Below the pieces are notes generated by a model. That model saw only the letters and a program-made list of their open reading frames with translations. It made no database searches and had not been told where the DNA came from. This document shows positions 1 through 10,632 of a stretch of 38,264 bases of DNA, one piece after another; position 1 is the stretch's first letter; each line of letters opens with the position of its first letter. The stretch spans positions 1-38,264 of the forward strand of contig JAKLLA010000030.1 of NCBI GenBank assembly GCA_023150375.1. Direction: 5' to 3'. Source of the stretch: Burkholderiaceae bacterium. Its GTDB lineage: Bacteria > Pseudomonadota > Gammaproteobacteria > Burkholderiales > Burkholderiaceae_C. The position numbers and the translations under genes were made by a program.

Positions 1-6
1 GCCGAG

Positions 7-306
7 CCGCTGCTGCCCGAGGGCCTGCCCCTGGTGGACACCTTCGCCGCCGGCTGGCCGGCCTGCATCGCCACCAGTCCGACAGGCGCCTGCACGCGCC
101 CGAGCTGCCGCACCTGGTCGGCGCCGCTGCCGCCGGCCGAACCGCTGCCGCGTCACCCCGAGCCGCTGCACCTGATCGGCGCCGCTGCTGCTGGCCGGTC
201 CGCTGCTGCCCCAGGGCCTGCCCCTGGTGGCCACCTTCGCCGCCGGCTGGCCGGCCTGCGTCGCAACCAGTCCGACAGGCGCCTGCACGCGGCTGAACTG
301 CCGCAC
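7..306. repeat. 107-bp imperfect direct repeat (193-bp period)
   Basis: Positions 7-113 and 200-306 are the same 107-bp unit with 7 mismatches by eye. The period of 193 bp is not a multiple of three, so the second copy is out of frame with the first. In the frame that starts at base 1, the first copy reads through with a peptide containing DTFAAGWPAC. The second copy gives the related ATFAAGWPAC in another frame. This could be the tail of a gene running in from the left that was damaged by a partial duplication. I cannot assign a family, and no convincing gene is visible in 1-716. Confidence 0.75.
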
Positions 307-320
307 AGTCCGGCTGCGCT

Positions 321-421
321 TGTCCCCGCCCGAAAATCGAGGCGGGGACAGTCAACGGGGACAGGAAAGTCTTTGTGCGACAGTGACTTACGTCTCGTGT
401 CCCCGCGTCCCCGCTGTCCCC
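321..421. repeat. Cluster of TGTCCCC/GGGGACA heptamers
   Basis: TGTCCCC occurs at 321-327, 398-404 and 415-421, with a near copy CGTCCCC at 406-412. The reverse complement GGGGACA occurs at 344-350 and 357-363. The copies at 321 and 344 form a hairpin-capable pair (TGTCCCCGCC at 321-330 against GGCGGGGACA at 341-350). The three right-hand copies are spaced 8-9 bp apart, a spacing like the TGCGACA arrays near 19.2 and 28.7 kb. This suggests a protein-binding array at the edge of a mobile element, but the role is unknown. Confidence 0.55.
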
Positions 422-660
422 GCGCGCTTTTGCAAGGAAGGCATGGGCAAAGCACATCAGACGCAGACCATCCTCCGAACCTTACAAGCCCTGACGCCAG
501 CAGCACGACCGCGAACGCTCGCAACAGTCCGGCCTGAAGGGCGCCCAGAAGCGCCGGATGGCCTCTGATCCTGTCGGGCTGGCGTCAAGTTAGGGTGTGC
601 TCAGGCTGACACCGCACATGCGCCGCGAAAGTGTCCAACTAGAGTTCTTATCGACTCATG

Positions 661-689
661 TTGACACAATGTGTATGGAAACCTAAAGT
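661..689 (+). promoter_or_regulatory. Predicted sigma-70 promoter of the serine recombinase
   Basis: TTGACA at 661-666 is a perfect -35 box. A 17-bp spacer leads to TAAAGT at 684-689, which matches 4 of 6 bases of the -10 consensus. The start codon at 717 follows, with AAGGGG at 705-710 as ribosome binding site. Just upstream lie dyads of the resolvase-site kind: GACAC at 608-612 with GTGTC at 631-635 (28 bp end to end), and TGTC at 632-635 with GACA at 663-666 (35 bp end to end). They overlap the promoter, so the recombinase may bind there and repress itself. Confidence 0.55.
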
Positions 690-716
690 TCATCCTGACA
701 CATCAAGGGGCATGAG

Positions 717-1376
717 ATGACAGGCAGGCGAACCCAGGCGAACAACGGCAAGGCGGGCACCGCGCAGGTCCACCCCGCACCTGCATCGGTGGCCGGTCAG
801 CCCGCAGCCGGGCAGCGGGTCGGTTACGTGAGGGTCAGCAGCGCCGACCAGAACCCGGCCCGGCAACTCGACGGCATCCAACTGCATCGGGTGTTCAAGG
901 ACTTCTGCACCGGTAGCACGACCGACCGCCCGGGGCTGGCCGCGGTGCTGGCCTACCTGCGGGAGGGTGATTGCTTGGTGGTGCATTCGATGGACCGCCT
1001 GGCGCGCAACCTGGACGACCTGCGGCGCATCGTGCGGGAGCTGACCGGCCGGGGCGTGTCAGTCGAGTTCGTGAAGGAGGGCCAGACCTTCACCGCCGAC
1101 GGGGCAAGCCCGATGGCGAACCTGATGCTGTCGCTGCTGGGCGCCTTCGCAGAGTTCGAGCGTGCGCTGATCCGGGAGCGGCAGCGGGAGGGAATCGCCA
1201 TCGCGCGCCAGGATCCGACGAAGTACCGCGGACGGGCGCCCGCCCTGTCGCCTGAGCGGGCAGCCGAGCTGCGATCGAAGGACGCGGCGCAGGGTGGCAA
1301 GGGCCGGGCGGCCCTGGCGCGGGAGTTCGGCATATCGCGTCAAACGCTCTATCACTACATCGGCAGCGATAGCTGA
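717..1376 (+). CDS. Serine recombinase (resolvase/invertase family)
   Basis: A 219-aa protein of the small serine recombinase family, which cuts and rejoins DNA at short dyad sites through a phosphoserine link. After a low-complexity N-terminal extension of about 34 residues the catalytic domain begins with VGYVRVSSADQN, which holds the nucleophilic serine near residue 42. Further family motifs are VVHSMDRLARN, the segment rich in small residues before LMLSLLGAFAEFER, and the linker RERQREGIAIA. The C-terminal helix-turn-helix reads AALAREFGISRQTLYHYI. ATG 717 is preceded by AAGGGG at a 6-nt spacing; the ATG at 712 is closed after two codons. No transposase lies beside it. It could serve element resolution, inversion or plasmid-like dimer resolution, and its neighbours do not decide between these. 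Confidence 0.93.
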   Translation: MTGRRTQANNGKAGTAQVHPAPASVAGQPAAGQRVGYVRVSSADQNPARQLDGIQLHRVFKDFCTGSTTDRPGLAAVLAYLREGDCLVVHSMDRLARNLDDLRRIVRELTGRGVSVEFVKEGQTFTADGASPMANLMLSLLGAFAEFERALIRERQREGIAIARQDPTKYRGRAPALSPERAAELRSKDAAQGGKGRAALAREFGISRQTLYHYIGSDS

Positions 1377-1405
1377 TTCGGCCCCTGTCTCGGACTGGCT
1401 GAAAG

Positions 1406-1661
1406 TGCAGTAACTCATGCAGTAACTGCCCCGCGCAACTCCCCGCAAACACAATGCCGGCGCGGTTTTCACGTTCCTGTCGGGGGACCATCGATGCATC
1501 CGCGGACTTCCGCCGAAGTCCACCAAGCCCGCTTCTTCACTCTGAAGGCGGGCTTTTTTCTTCCGCGAACATCCGCCGAAATCCGCTGACAGCCGCGCCC
1601 GACTGCAGTAACTTTCGCAGTAACTTTTTCTGCGACTTTCGCCGTCGCCTTTGCAGTAACT
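1406..1661. repeat. TGCAGTAACT repeats
   Basis: TGCAGTAACT is present at 1406-1415, 1418-1427, 1604-1613 and 1652-1661, with CGCAGTAACT at 1616-1625. The two pairs share a 12-bp period. Next to the first pair, 1441-1450 reads CCCCGCAAAC and is followed by ACAATG. The right-hand inverted array of the 11-kb element has a similar core (CCCCGCAAAC then CCGCATG, 28739-28755). The region 1377-1788 has no supported gene apart from these repeats and one terminator. The repeats look like binding sites, perhaps the remnant end of a related element, and this reading is inference. Confidence 0.6.
1525..1559 (+). terminator. Rho-independent terminator after the recombinase
   Basis: AAGCCCGC at 1525-1532 pairs with GCGGGCTT at 1548-1555, and the run of T continues to 1559. 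It lies about 150 bp downstream of the recombinase stop codon. The stem could also act on the opposite strand, but no gene there needs it. Confidence 0.7.
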
Positions 1662-1788
1662 TCGTGCCCGCCGATGCCCCGCGTCCGTTCCGGTTTGCCG
1701 AGCGCGCAGACGCCTGCCGTCTCCGGCCGAGCGGCGCCCGGCAGGCCCGGCGGGCCGATGCCCTCCCCTTGCTTCACCGGAGAACGCC

Positions 1789-2748
1789 ATGCTGCAGATC
1801 GACCGCCGCCATCGCCTCGTCGGCGATGAGGTGAGCTACCAGGCCACGCCCAACATCGGCGGCGTGCTGCGACCGCGCTGGCTGGTGCTGCACTACACGG
1901 CAGGGCGCTCGCTGGAGAGTTCGGTGGCCTCGCTGTGCACCCGCAAGCCCGCCGGCAACGCCTCGGCGCATGTCGTCCTGGGGCGCGACGGGCGCATCGT
2001 GCAGCTGGCCCCCTTCAACGTGGTGACCTGGCACGCCGGCGTGAGCAGCTGGGAGGGCGTGACCGGGCTGAACGCGCACTCGATCGGCATCGAGATGGAC
2101 AACGCCGGCGCACTCGACGAGATCGGCGGGCGGCACTTCACCTGGTTCCGTCAGGAGGTGCCCGCCGCCGAGGTGCAGATCGCCGCGCACCGCCACGGCG
2201 GCGCCCGGCGCGGCTGGCATGCCTACACCGGCGCGCAGATCGAACGCGCGCTGGAACTGGCCGAGCTGCTGGTGACCCGCTACGGACTGGAAGACGTGCT
2301 GGGCCACGAGGACATCGCGCCCGGGCGCAAGACCGACCCCGGCCCGGCCTTTCCGCTGGAGGCGATCCGGGCCCGTGTGGCAGGGCGCGAGGCGGACACC
2401 CTCGGGCGCTGGGTGGTCGAGGCCGGGGCGCTGAACATCCGGCGCGGGCCGGGCTCGCAGTACGAGCCGGTGGCCCCGCCGCTGGTGCGCGGCACCGCGG
2501 TGCTGATGATCGAACCGGGCAGCCGCTTCAGCCGCGTCGAGGTGCTGGGCAGCACCGACCTGGAGGGCTGGGTGGCCAACGACTACCTGCGACCGGCCGC
2601 GACGGCTGCCACCCCGCGCAGCACCACAGTGCGCCGCAGCCGGCGCCCTACCCCGGCAGAAATGCCTGCCGACGCACCCGGGGCGGCAGCGGAACCCGCT
2701 GCGAAGGCCGCCCGCCGGGCACGCCGCCGCACCCCTGCCGGCGAATGA
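1789..2748 (+). CDS. N-acetylmuramoyl-L-alanine amidase with C-terminal SH3 domain
   Basis: A 319-aa Amidase_2 (PGRP/AmpD-fold) enzyme expected to cut the bond between MurNAc and L-alanine in peptidoglycan. Zinc ligands and catalytic residues fit the family: H35 in LVLHYTAG, then H173, K181 and D183 in GHEDIAPGRKTDPGP. A bacterial SH3 domain follows at about 205-272 (ALNIRRGPGSQYEPV to GWVANDYLRP), a usual cell-wall or ligand-binding module. A proline/alanine-rich basic tail of about 45 residues ends the protein. No signal peptide is seen, so it is either cytoplasmic (muropeptide recycling) or exported by another route such as holin-dependent release. ATG 1789 follows GGAGAACGCC. It stands between the recombinase region and chromosomal genes and could be a prophage leftover. 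Confidence 0.9.
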   Translation: MLQIDRRHRLVGDEVSYQATPNIGGVLRPRWLVLHYTAGRSLESSVASLCTRKPAGNASAHVVLGRDGRIVQLAPFNVVTWHAGVSSWEGVTGLNAHSIGIEMDNAGALDEIGGRHFTWFRQEVPAAEVQIAAHRHGGARRGWHAYTGAQIERALELAELLVTRYGLEDVLGHEDIAPGRKTDPGPAFPLEAIRARVAGREADTLGRWVVEAGALNIRRGPGSQYEPVAPPLVRGTAVLMIEPGSRFSRVEVLGSTDLEGWVANDYLRPAATAATPRSTTVRRSRRPTPAEMPADAPGAAAEPAAKAARRARRRTPAGE

Positions 2749-2766
2749 GCCCGGCAGGCAGCGACC

Positions 2767-3558
2767 TCAGCGGGCGCCGCTGACGTCCAGGATGGCGCCG
2801 CTGGTGTAGCTGGCCGCCGGTCCGAGCAGCCAGACGATCGCCTCGGCCACCTCCTCGGCGCGGCCGGCGCGCCGCATCGGCAGGCTGGCAGCCACCTGTG
2901 CCACCCGGTCTGGCTGGCCGCCGCTGGCATGGATCTCGGTATCGATGATGCCCGGACGCACTGCGTTGACCCGGATACCCTCGGCGGCCACCTCACGCGC
3001 CAGGCCGATGCTGAAGGTATCGATGGCCGCCTTGGTGGCGGCATAGTCGACGTAGGTGCCGGCCGCCCCCAGGCGCGCCGCGGTCGACGAGACGTTGACG
3101 ATCGCACCGCCCGCGCCGCCGTGGCGGGGGCTCATGCGACGTACCGCCTCGCGGGCGCAGTACAGGCTGCCCAGCAGGTTCACCTCGACCATGCGGCGCA
3201 GACGCGCACCGTCCATCTCGTCGAGGCGGGCGCCCATGTCGACCACGCCGGCGTTGTTCACCAGCCCGTCCAGGCGGCCGAAGCCGGCATCCAGGGCCGC
3301 GAACATCGCCAGCACCTGGGCCTCGTCGGCCACATCGGCCGGCAGCACCAGGGCACGCCGCCCCAGCGCCCGCAGCTCCAGCGCCAGCGCCTCGGCCTCG
3401 TCGATGCGATGCCGGCAGTTGAGGGCCACATCCCAGCCCTGCCGGGCAGCCAGGCGGACGGTGGCGGCGCCGATGCCCCGGCTGCCGCCTGTGACGAGCA
3501 GGACCGGGGCAGTGGGCGGCGGCTCGGCCGTCGGAGGGAGCATCGGGTCGAGGGGCAT
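2767..3558 (-). CDS. SDR-family NAD(P)-dependent oxidoreductase
   Basis: A 263-aa classical short-chain dehydrogenase/reductase. The cofactor motif TGGSRGIG is at 23-30 and NNAG at 101-104. The catalytic set is serine 157/158 in NVSST, Y172 and K176 (YAATK), followed by RVNAVRPGIIDTEIH. The C-terminal PMRRAGRAEEVAEAIVWLL and the ending SYTSGAILDVSGAR are typical of the FabG/glucose-dehydrogenase branch. The substrate cannot be read from the sequence. The gene faces the amidase gene, with stop codons 18 bp apart, and is alone on its strand. The first 15 residues are a proline-rich lead; a second methionine at residue 6 is a possible start. Confidence 0.93.
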   Translation of the reverse strand: MPLDPMLPPTAEPPPTAPVLLVTGGSRGIGAATVRLAARQGWDVALNCRHRIDEAEALALELRALGRRALVLPADVADEAQVLAMFAALDAGFGRLDGLVNNAGVVDMGARLDEMDGARLRRMVEVNLLGSLYCAREAVRRMSPRHGGAGGAIVNVSSTAARLGAAGTYVDYAATKAAIDTFSIGLAREVAAEGIRVNAVRPGIIDTEIHASGGQPDRVAQVAASLPMRRAGRAEEVAEAIVWLLGPAASYTSGAILDVSGAR

Positions 3559-3825
3559 GGCGCAGAGAATCAGGTCGGAGCAGGTGGACGGGGCAGGCAG
3601 GCCGACGGGGGGGCCGGCGTCGACGGGTGGTGGACAATGGGCAAAAATCCCATCGATTCAGGACTCCCTTCGACCCCGGACCGTCCCCGCGCCGGTTCAG
3701 CCACCGCAGCGTGCTAGCATGATTTGCAAGATTTCACGGTGCAGCGCCTTGGACCGCCGATTCCCGGCGGACTGCGCTGCCGATTGTGCCGGGGTCCGCC
3801 CCCGACGGCCACGGATCGCCCTGCG

Positions 3826-5712
3826 ATGAAGACGCTGCGGATCGTCATCCTCGACGAAGACGGATCGACGCCCGCCCGACCGGGTGAGGGCGAGGTCGGC
3901 CACCCGACAGGGGGCCTGGCCGGCCTGGACCCGCGCCGGCTGGAGGGCCTGAGCGGCCCGGCAGCCGCTGCGCTGCTGCGCGAGCATGCCCAGCCGCTGT
4001 CCTTCCTGGACACCGACGCCGGCGGCCTGGACGCGCTCGGTGACCGCAGCACCAGCCTGGAGGATCGCGTGCAGGAGGCCCTGCGCGGCAGCGATGCCGA
4101 CGCCGCGCCCCGGCCGGTGCTGCTGGTGCCGCCGCGCGACGAGGGCGCGGCGACGCGGGGCCGGCCGACCGAAAGACTCGGCGAGCGCCTGATGCGGGTG
4201 CTGCGCCGGCATGAGCTGGAAGCCGCGCTGGGCGAGGCCCAGGCCCGCCTGGCCCAGATCGGCCTGCGCGACGGCCAGCATGGCCTGCCCCGGCGCGAGC
4301 TGTTCGTCGACCGGCTCGAACAGGCGGCCCTGTCGGTGCAGCGCGGCGGAGCGTCCTTCACCCTGCTGATGATCGGCGCCGAATTGCCGGCCCCCGGCGA
4401 GGCGCCCCCGGTGGCTGACGGTGCCGAGGCGATCGAGCCCACGCGCCCGGCCGCCGCAGCCAGCGCGCTGCTGGTCGAGACGCTCACCGCACGCCTGCTG
4501 CGGCTGGGGCGCCGCTGCGACAGCTATGCCCGCATGGGCGGACACAGCTTCGCCGCCCTGCTGCTGGGCAGCAGCTCGGTGGCTGCCTCGATGTCGCAGG
4601 CACACCGCCTGGCCGAGGACCTGGCGCGGCCGCTGATGGTGGCCGGGCAGCCCCAGCGTCCGCAGATCACGATCGGCGTGGCCATGTGCCCGCAGCACGG
4701 CAGCGACGCGCGCAACCTGCTGCTGCACGCCCACGCCGCCCTGGAACAGGCTCAGGCGGGCCGGCATGCGGTGGCCGTCTACGACCCGCGCTACAGCCGT
4801 GCCCTGCACAGCCCGGGCGAGGTCGGCGCGGCCACGCTGCCGCTGCAGGGCGAGGCACTGGCGCCGCTGCTCGAGCAGGCGCTGGACCGGCACGAGATCG
4901 GCCTGGCGCTGCAGCCGGTGGTGGACCTGTGCAGCGGCCGCATCCTGCACATCGAGGCGCTGGCGCGCTGGCAGCTGCCGGCGCAGGGCGCCGTCGCACC
5001 ACGCGACTTCGTCGCCGTGGCCGAGCACCACGGCCTGATCGGCCGGCTCACCGATCAGGTGCTCGACCAGGCGCTGCGCGCAGCCCGGGGCTGGCGCGCG
5101 GCCGGGCTGGCGGCCACGCTGTCGCTGAACCTGTCGGTGAGCCAGCTCGGCGATCCCGAATGGCCGCGCCGCCTGCGCGCAGCCCTGCTGCAGCACGACT
5201 GGCCGGCGCAGGCGCTGCAGCTGGAGGTCTCGGCCCCGGCGCTGCTGCGCCATGCCGATGCCGACCCGCAGGTGCGCGCCGAGCTGGACGCCCTGGGCGT
5301 CGGGCTGGCCGTGCAGGGCTTCGGCAGCGGCCTGGGCTCGATGCTGTCGGTCGCCGAACTCGCGCCCCTCACCCAGATCGGAGTCGACCTGGCCGATCTG
5401 CGCGCCGACGCCCGTTCCGCGACGCCCGAATCGCTGCGCGCCATCCTGGCGGCCGCAGTGGCCCTGGCGCATGGCCTGGGCGCCCGGCTGGTGGTGGGAG
5501 GGATCGAACAGGCCGCCGATCTCGCCGCCCTGCACGAACTGGGCGTGGACGGCGTGCAGGGCCGGCTCTGCGCCGCGCCGATGGCGCCCCGACAGCTGCG
5601 GCCCTGGTGGCAGCAGCACCGCGACCGGCCCCTGGCCTGGCAGCATCCGACGGCGGCTGCGGACGCCCCCGGACTGGACATCGATTGCGGTCGGCCCTCG
5701 GCGCCGGCCTGA
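3826..5712 (+). CDS. Degenerate GGDEF-EAL domain protein, probably catalytically inactive
   Basis: A 628-aa protein shaped like a cyclic-di-GMP enzyme. The N-terminal 100 residues are poorly conserved. A GGDEF-like domain spans about 155-330, but the signature is GGHSF at 238-242, so the metal-binding acidic residues are absent. An EAL-like domain spans about 345-600. It keeps E377 in HIEALARW and the asparagine of LNLSVSQL. The paired acidic motif before FGSG reads VQG instead of DD, and the lysine normally before the next strand is missing (IGVDLADL). A phosphodiesterase or cyclase activity is therefore unlikely; a binding or protein-interaction role is more plausible. No membrane segment is seen. 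The open frame extends upstream to 3724, but ATG 3826 (MKTLRIVILDEDGS) gives the better N-terminus. ParA follows on the same strand. Confidence 0.85.
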   Translation: MKTLRIVILDEDGSTPARPGEGEVGHPTGGLAGLDPRRLEGLSGPAAAALLREHAQPLSFLDTDAGGLDALGDRSTSLEDRVQEALRGSDADAAPRPVLLVPPRDEGAATRGRPTERLGERLMRVLRRHELEAALGEAQARLAQIGLRDGQHGLPRRELFVDRLEQAALSVQRGGASFTLLMIGAELPAPGEAPPVADGAEAIEPTRPAAAASALLVETLTARLLRLGRRCDSYARMGGHSFAALLLGSSSVAASMSQAHRLAEDLARPLMVAGQPQRPQITIGVAMCPQHGSDARNLLLHAHAALEQAQAGRHAVAVYDPRYSRALHSPGEVGAATLPLQGEALAPLLEQALDRHEIGLALQPVVDLCSGRILHIEALARWQLPAQGAVAPRDFVAVAEHHGLIGRLTDQVLDQALRAARGWRAAGLAATLSLNLSVSQLGDPEWPRRLRAALLQHDWPAQALQLEVSAPALLRHADADPQVRAELDALGVGLAVQGFGSGLGSMLSVAELAPLTQIGVDLADLRADARSATPESLRAILAAAVALAHGLGARLVVGGIEQAADLAALHELGVDGVQGRLCAAPMAPRQLRPWWQQHRDRPLAWQHPTAAADAPGLDIDCGRPSAPA

Positions 5713-5801
5713 ACCGGCCCCTGCGCTTCGATGGTGCAGCGCAGCAGAGTTTCGGCACAATCCGGGGATTTCCATCTCCGCGCCCGCTGAAAGGTCCTGC
5801 C

Positions 5802-6572
5802 ATGCGCCGTGTCGTGTTCAACCAGAAGGGCGGGGTCGGCAAGTCGACCATCACCTGCAATCTCGCGGCCGTGAGCGCGCAGCAGGGCCTGCGCACCCTG
5901 GTGCTGGACCTGGACGTGCAGGGCAACTCGACGCGCTACCTGCTCGGGGAAGGCGCCGACGGCGTCGAGGGCGGCACGACGGCCGACTTCTTCCAGCAGA
6001 CCCTGGGCTTCAGCTTCAACCCCAAGGGCGCCGGCGAGTTCATCTACGAGACACCCTTCGAGCGCCTGCACCTGATGCCCTCCAGCCCGGCGCTGGACGA
6101 GCTGCACGGCAAGCTGGAGTCGCGCTACAAGATCTACAAGCTGCGCGAGGCGCTGGAAAGCCTGGCCAAGGACTACGACGCGATCTGGATCGACACCCCG
6201 CCGGCGCTGAACTTCTACACCCGCAGCGCGCTGATCGCCGCCGAGCGCTGCCTGATCCCGTTCGACTGCGACGATTTCTCGCGCCGCGCGCTCTACACGC
6301 TGATGGAGAACGTGCAGGAGATCCGCGCCGACCACAACGCCGCCCTGCAGGTCGAGGGCATCGTGGTCAACCAGTTCCAGCCGCGCGCCAGCCTGCCGCA
6401 GAAGGTGGTGGCCGAGCTGATCGCGGAAGGCCTGCCGGTGCTGCAGCCCTACCTGAGCGCCTCGGTGAAGATCAAGGAGAGCCACGAGCGCGCGCTGCCG
6501 ATGGTCCACCTGGACCCCCGGCACAAGCTGGCGCAGGAGTTTGTCGCGCTGCACGAAGCGCTGGGCGGCTGA
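5802..6572 (+). CDS. ParA-family ATPase
   Basis: A 256-aa member of the ParA/MinD deviant Walker A ATPases. The motif KGGVGKST at 9-16 carries the signature lysine. LDLDVQGNSTRYLL holds the A' motif and IWIDTPPALNFYTRSAL the Walker B region. These ATPases position chromosomes, plasmids or protein clusters by cycling on the nucleoid. No ParB-like gene or parS-type repeat is near, so this is an orphan; such orphans in betaproteobacteria often position other cargo, but that is inference. AAAGG at 5790-5794 supports ATG 5802. CACAAT at about 5757-5762 is a possible -10 box in the 89-bp gap after the EAL gene. Confidence 0.9.
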   Translation: MRRVVFNQKGGVGKSTITCNLAAVSAQQGLRTLVLDLDVQGNSTRYLLGEGADGVEGGTTADFFQQTLGFSFNPKGAGEFIYETPFERLHLMPSSPALDELHGKLESRYKIYKLREALESLAKDYDAIWIDTPPALNFYTRSALIAAERCLIPFDCDDFSRRALYTLMENVQEIRADHNAALQVEGIVVNQFQPRASLPQKVVAELIAEGLPVLQPYLSASVKIKESHERALPMVHLDPRHKLAQEFVALHEALGG

Positions 6573-6597
6573 CACGCCCCACCGCGCCGCACCGATC

Positions 6598-7116
6598 TCA
6601 GCCCGCGGCGCTCACCGGTTGCGCGGCGGCCCGCAGCACAGCCGCCAGCAGCTCGCCATCCACGCCGCGCGCGGCGCCGAAGCCGGCCACGTGGCGCAGC
6701 ACGCTCGGCAGCAGCCGCACGAAGCGGAAGTCCGGCAGCTGCGTCATCAGCGCCGCCTGGGGATGGCGCGCGAGGTAAAGCGCCTCGCAGTGCGCATGCG
6801 CCGGGCTGCCCGGCTCGACGAAGGCCGCCGTGGCCTGCAGCGACGCGCGCGGCAGTGCCTGGGGCATCTCGGCCGCGTCGTCGCGGTCGAGGATCAGCAG
6901 GCTGACCCGCGCATCGCGGGCCATCTGCCGTGTGTGCGCAGCCAGCCCGCTGACGTGCAGGATCAGGACGCCTGCGGCCCCCTCCTGCGCCGCATCCACG
7001 GCGAAGGGCACCATCGACAGCGCGGGCGCGCCGTCGTCGTCCAGACAGGCCAGCGCCGCCACCGGCCGCTCGCGCAGCAGGCGAACGAGCTGTTCGTCGA
7101 GGCGCGAGAGGTGCAT
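6598..7116 (-). CDS. Pyridoxamine 5'-phosphate oxidase-like FMN-binding protein (HugZ type)
   Basis: A 172-aa protein of the split-barrel flavin fold. The N-terminal part LVRLLRERPVAALACLDDDGAPALSMVPF and the strand VLILHVSGLAAHTRQMARDARVSLLI match the HugZ/pyridoxamine oxidase-like group. The family includes haem-utilisation proteins and general flavin reductases, and the substrate here is unknown. The C-terminal PDFRFVRLLPSVLRHVAGFGAARGVDG is typical of HugZ-like proteins (flavin barrel plus F/Y-rich strand). Its start lies 17 nt after the aminotransferase stop codon, so the two are probably cotranscribed. ATG 7116 is the start that begins the family homology (MHLSRLDEQLV). Confidence 0.8.
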   Translation of the reverse strand: MHLSRLDEQLVRLLRERPVAALACLDDDGAPALSMVPFAVDAAQEGAAGVLILHVSGLAAHTRQMARDARVSLLILDRDDAAEMPQALPRASLQATAAFVEPGSPAHAHCEALYLARHPQAALMTQLPDFRFVRLLPSVLRHVAGFGAARGVDGELLAAVLRAAAQPVSAAG

Positions 7117-7133
7117 GGCGGTCAGGAACCGGC

Positions 7134-8330
7134 TCAGCTCACCGCGGCGATGGCGCGGGCGACGTAGTCGATGTTCTTGCTGTTGAGCGCGGCCACGCAG
7201 ATGCGGCCCGAATCGACGCCGTAGACGCCGAACTCGCTGCGCAGGCGCACCATCTGGTCCTTGCTCAGGCCGGAGAAGCTGAACATGCCGCGCTGGCGGG
7301 TGATGAAGCTCAGGTCGCGGGTCACGCCGGCTTCCTTCAGCTTGGCCTCCAGCGCCGCGCGCATGGCCTTGATGCGGGTGCGCATGCCGGCCAGCTCGTC
7401 TTCCCACATCTGGCGCAGCTCGGGCGTGCCCAGCACCTTGGCCACCACCTGGGCGCCGTGCGTCGGCGGGTTGGAGTAGTTGGTGCGGATGACGATCTTC
7501 AGCTGCGACAGCACGCGCGCGGTCTCGTCCTTGTCCACGCAGACCACCGACAGGGCGCCCACGCGCTCGCCGTAGAGCGAGAAGCTCTTCGAGAAGGAGG
7601 TGGAGACGAAGAAGTCCAGGCCCGCGTCGACGAACTGCTGGATCACCGCGCCGTCCTCGGCGATGCCGTCACCGAAGCCCTGGTAGGCCATGTCGAGGAA
7701 GGCGACGAGGTTGCCGGCCTTGACGGCCTCGACCACCTGGCTCCACTGCGCCGGGGTGATGTCGTAGCCGGTGGGGTTGTGGCAGCAGGCATGCAGCACC
7801 ACGATGGTGCCGGGGGCGGCGGCCTTCAGGTCGGCCAGCATGCCGTCGAAGTTCACGCCCAGCTTCTGCGCGTCGTAGTAGGCGTAGGTCCCGACCTCGA
7901 AGCCGGCGTTGGTGAACAGCGCGCGGTGGTTCTCCCAGCTCGGGTCGGAGATCAGCACCTTGGCCGTCGGGTTGACCTTCTTCAGGAAGTCGGCGCCCAC
8001 CTTCAGGCCGCCGGTGCCGCCCAGGGCCTGCACGGTGGCGACGCGGCCGGCGCGCAGGATCTCGCTGTCGGCGCCGAAGACCAGGCCCTGCACCGCCTTG
8101 TCGTAGGCGGCGATGCCGTCGATGGGCAGGTAGCCACGCGCGGCGGGGGCCTCGATCATCTGCTGCTCGGCGGCCAGCACGCACTTCAACAGCGGCAGCT
8201 TGCCGTTGTCGTCGTAGTACACGCCCACGCCGAGGTTGACCTTGGCCGGGTTGGTGTCGGCGGCAAACTGCTCGTTCAGACCCAGGATGGGGTCGCGCGG
8301 AGCCATCTCGACGGCGGAAAACAGGGACAT
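7134..8330 (-). CDS. Aromatic/aspartate aminotransferase (class I, fold type I)
   Basis: A 398-aa PLP enzyme close to TyrB/AspC, which moves the amino group between aspartate, tyrosine or phenylalanine and 2-oxoglutarate. The start [22 protein letters not shown] and the segment [17 protein letters not shown] are family hallmarks. The PLP-binding lysine lies in [16 protein letters not shown]. Other motifs are [11 protein letters not shown] and the substrate arginine region near GMFSFSGLS. Length equals the usual 397 or so. TyrB and AspC paralogs cannot be separated by eye. It is divergent from uvrB with a 100-bp gap and leads the two-gene operon with the flavin protein. Confidence 0.93.
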   Translation of the reverse strand: MSLFSAVEMAPRDPILGLNEQFAADTNPAKVNLGVGVYYDDNGKLPLLKCVLAAEQQMIEAPAARGYLPIDGIAAYDKAVQGLVFGADSEILRAGRVATVQALGGTGGLKVGADFLKKVNPTAKVLISDPSWENHRALFTNAGFEVGTYAYYDAQKLGVNFDGMLADLKAAAPGTIVVLHACCHNPTGYDITPAQWSQVVEAVKAGNLVAFLDMAYQGFGDGIAEDGAVIQQFVDAGLDFFVSTSFSKSFSLYGERVGALSVVCVDKDETARVLSQLKIVIRTNYSNPPTHGAQVVAKVLGTPELRQMWEDELAGMRTRIKAMRAALEAKLKEAGVTRDLSFITRQRGMFSFSGLSKDQMVRLRSEFGVYGVDSGRICVAALNSKNIDYVARAIAAVS

Positions 8331-8430
8331 GGGAAGCTCGTTCGGTCGGGGGTGGGTGGGAGGGACGAGGCGCCGCCGGATGCGGTACCCTGTGCGTTTG
8401 GTCGAATTTTACGGGCCAGTGGATCCAGGC

Positions 8431-10628
<2,198 letters not shown>

Positions 10629-10632
<4 letters not shown>

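Noticed and set aside
153-524. A - strand frame whose start looks like a signal peptide (MRAFAVVLLASGLVRFGGW)
   Set aside because: It runs through the GGGGACA repeats and the duplicated block, and the rest is arginine/proline-rich noise. No ribosome binding site supports it.
8331-8430. LexA (SOS) box before uvrB
   Set aside because: CTGT is present near 8390, but no matching ACAG at the right distance is seen.
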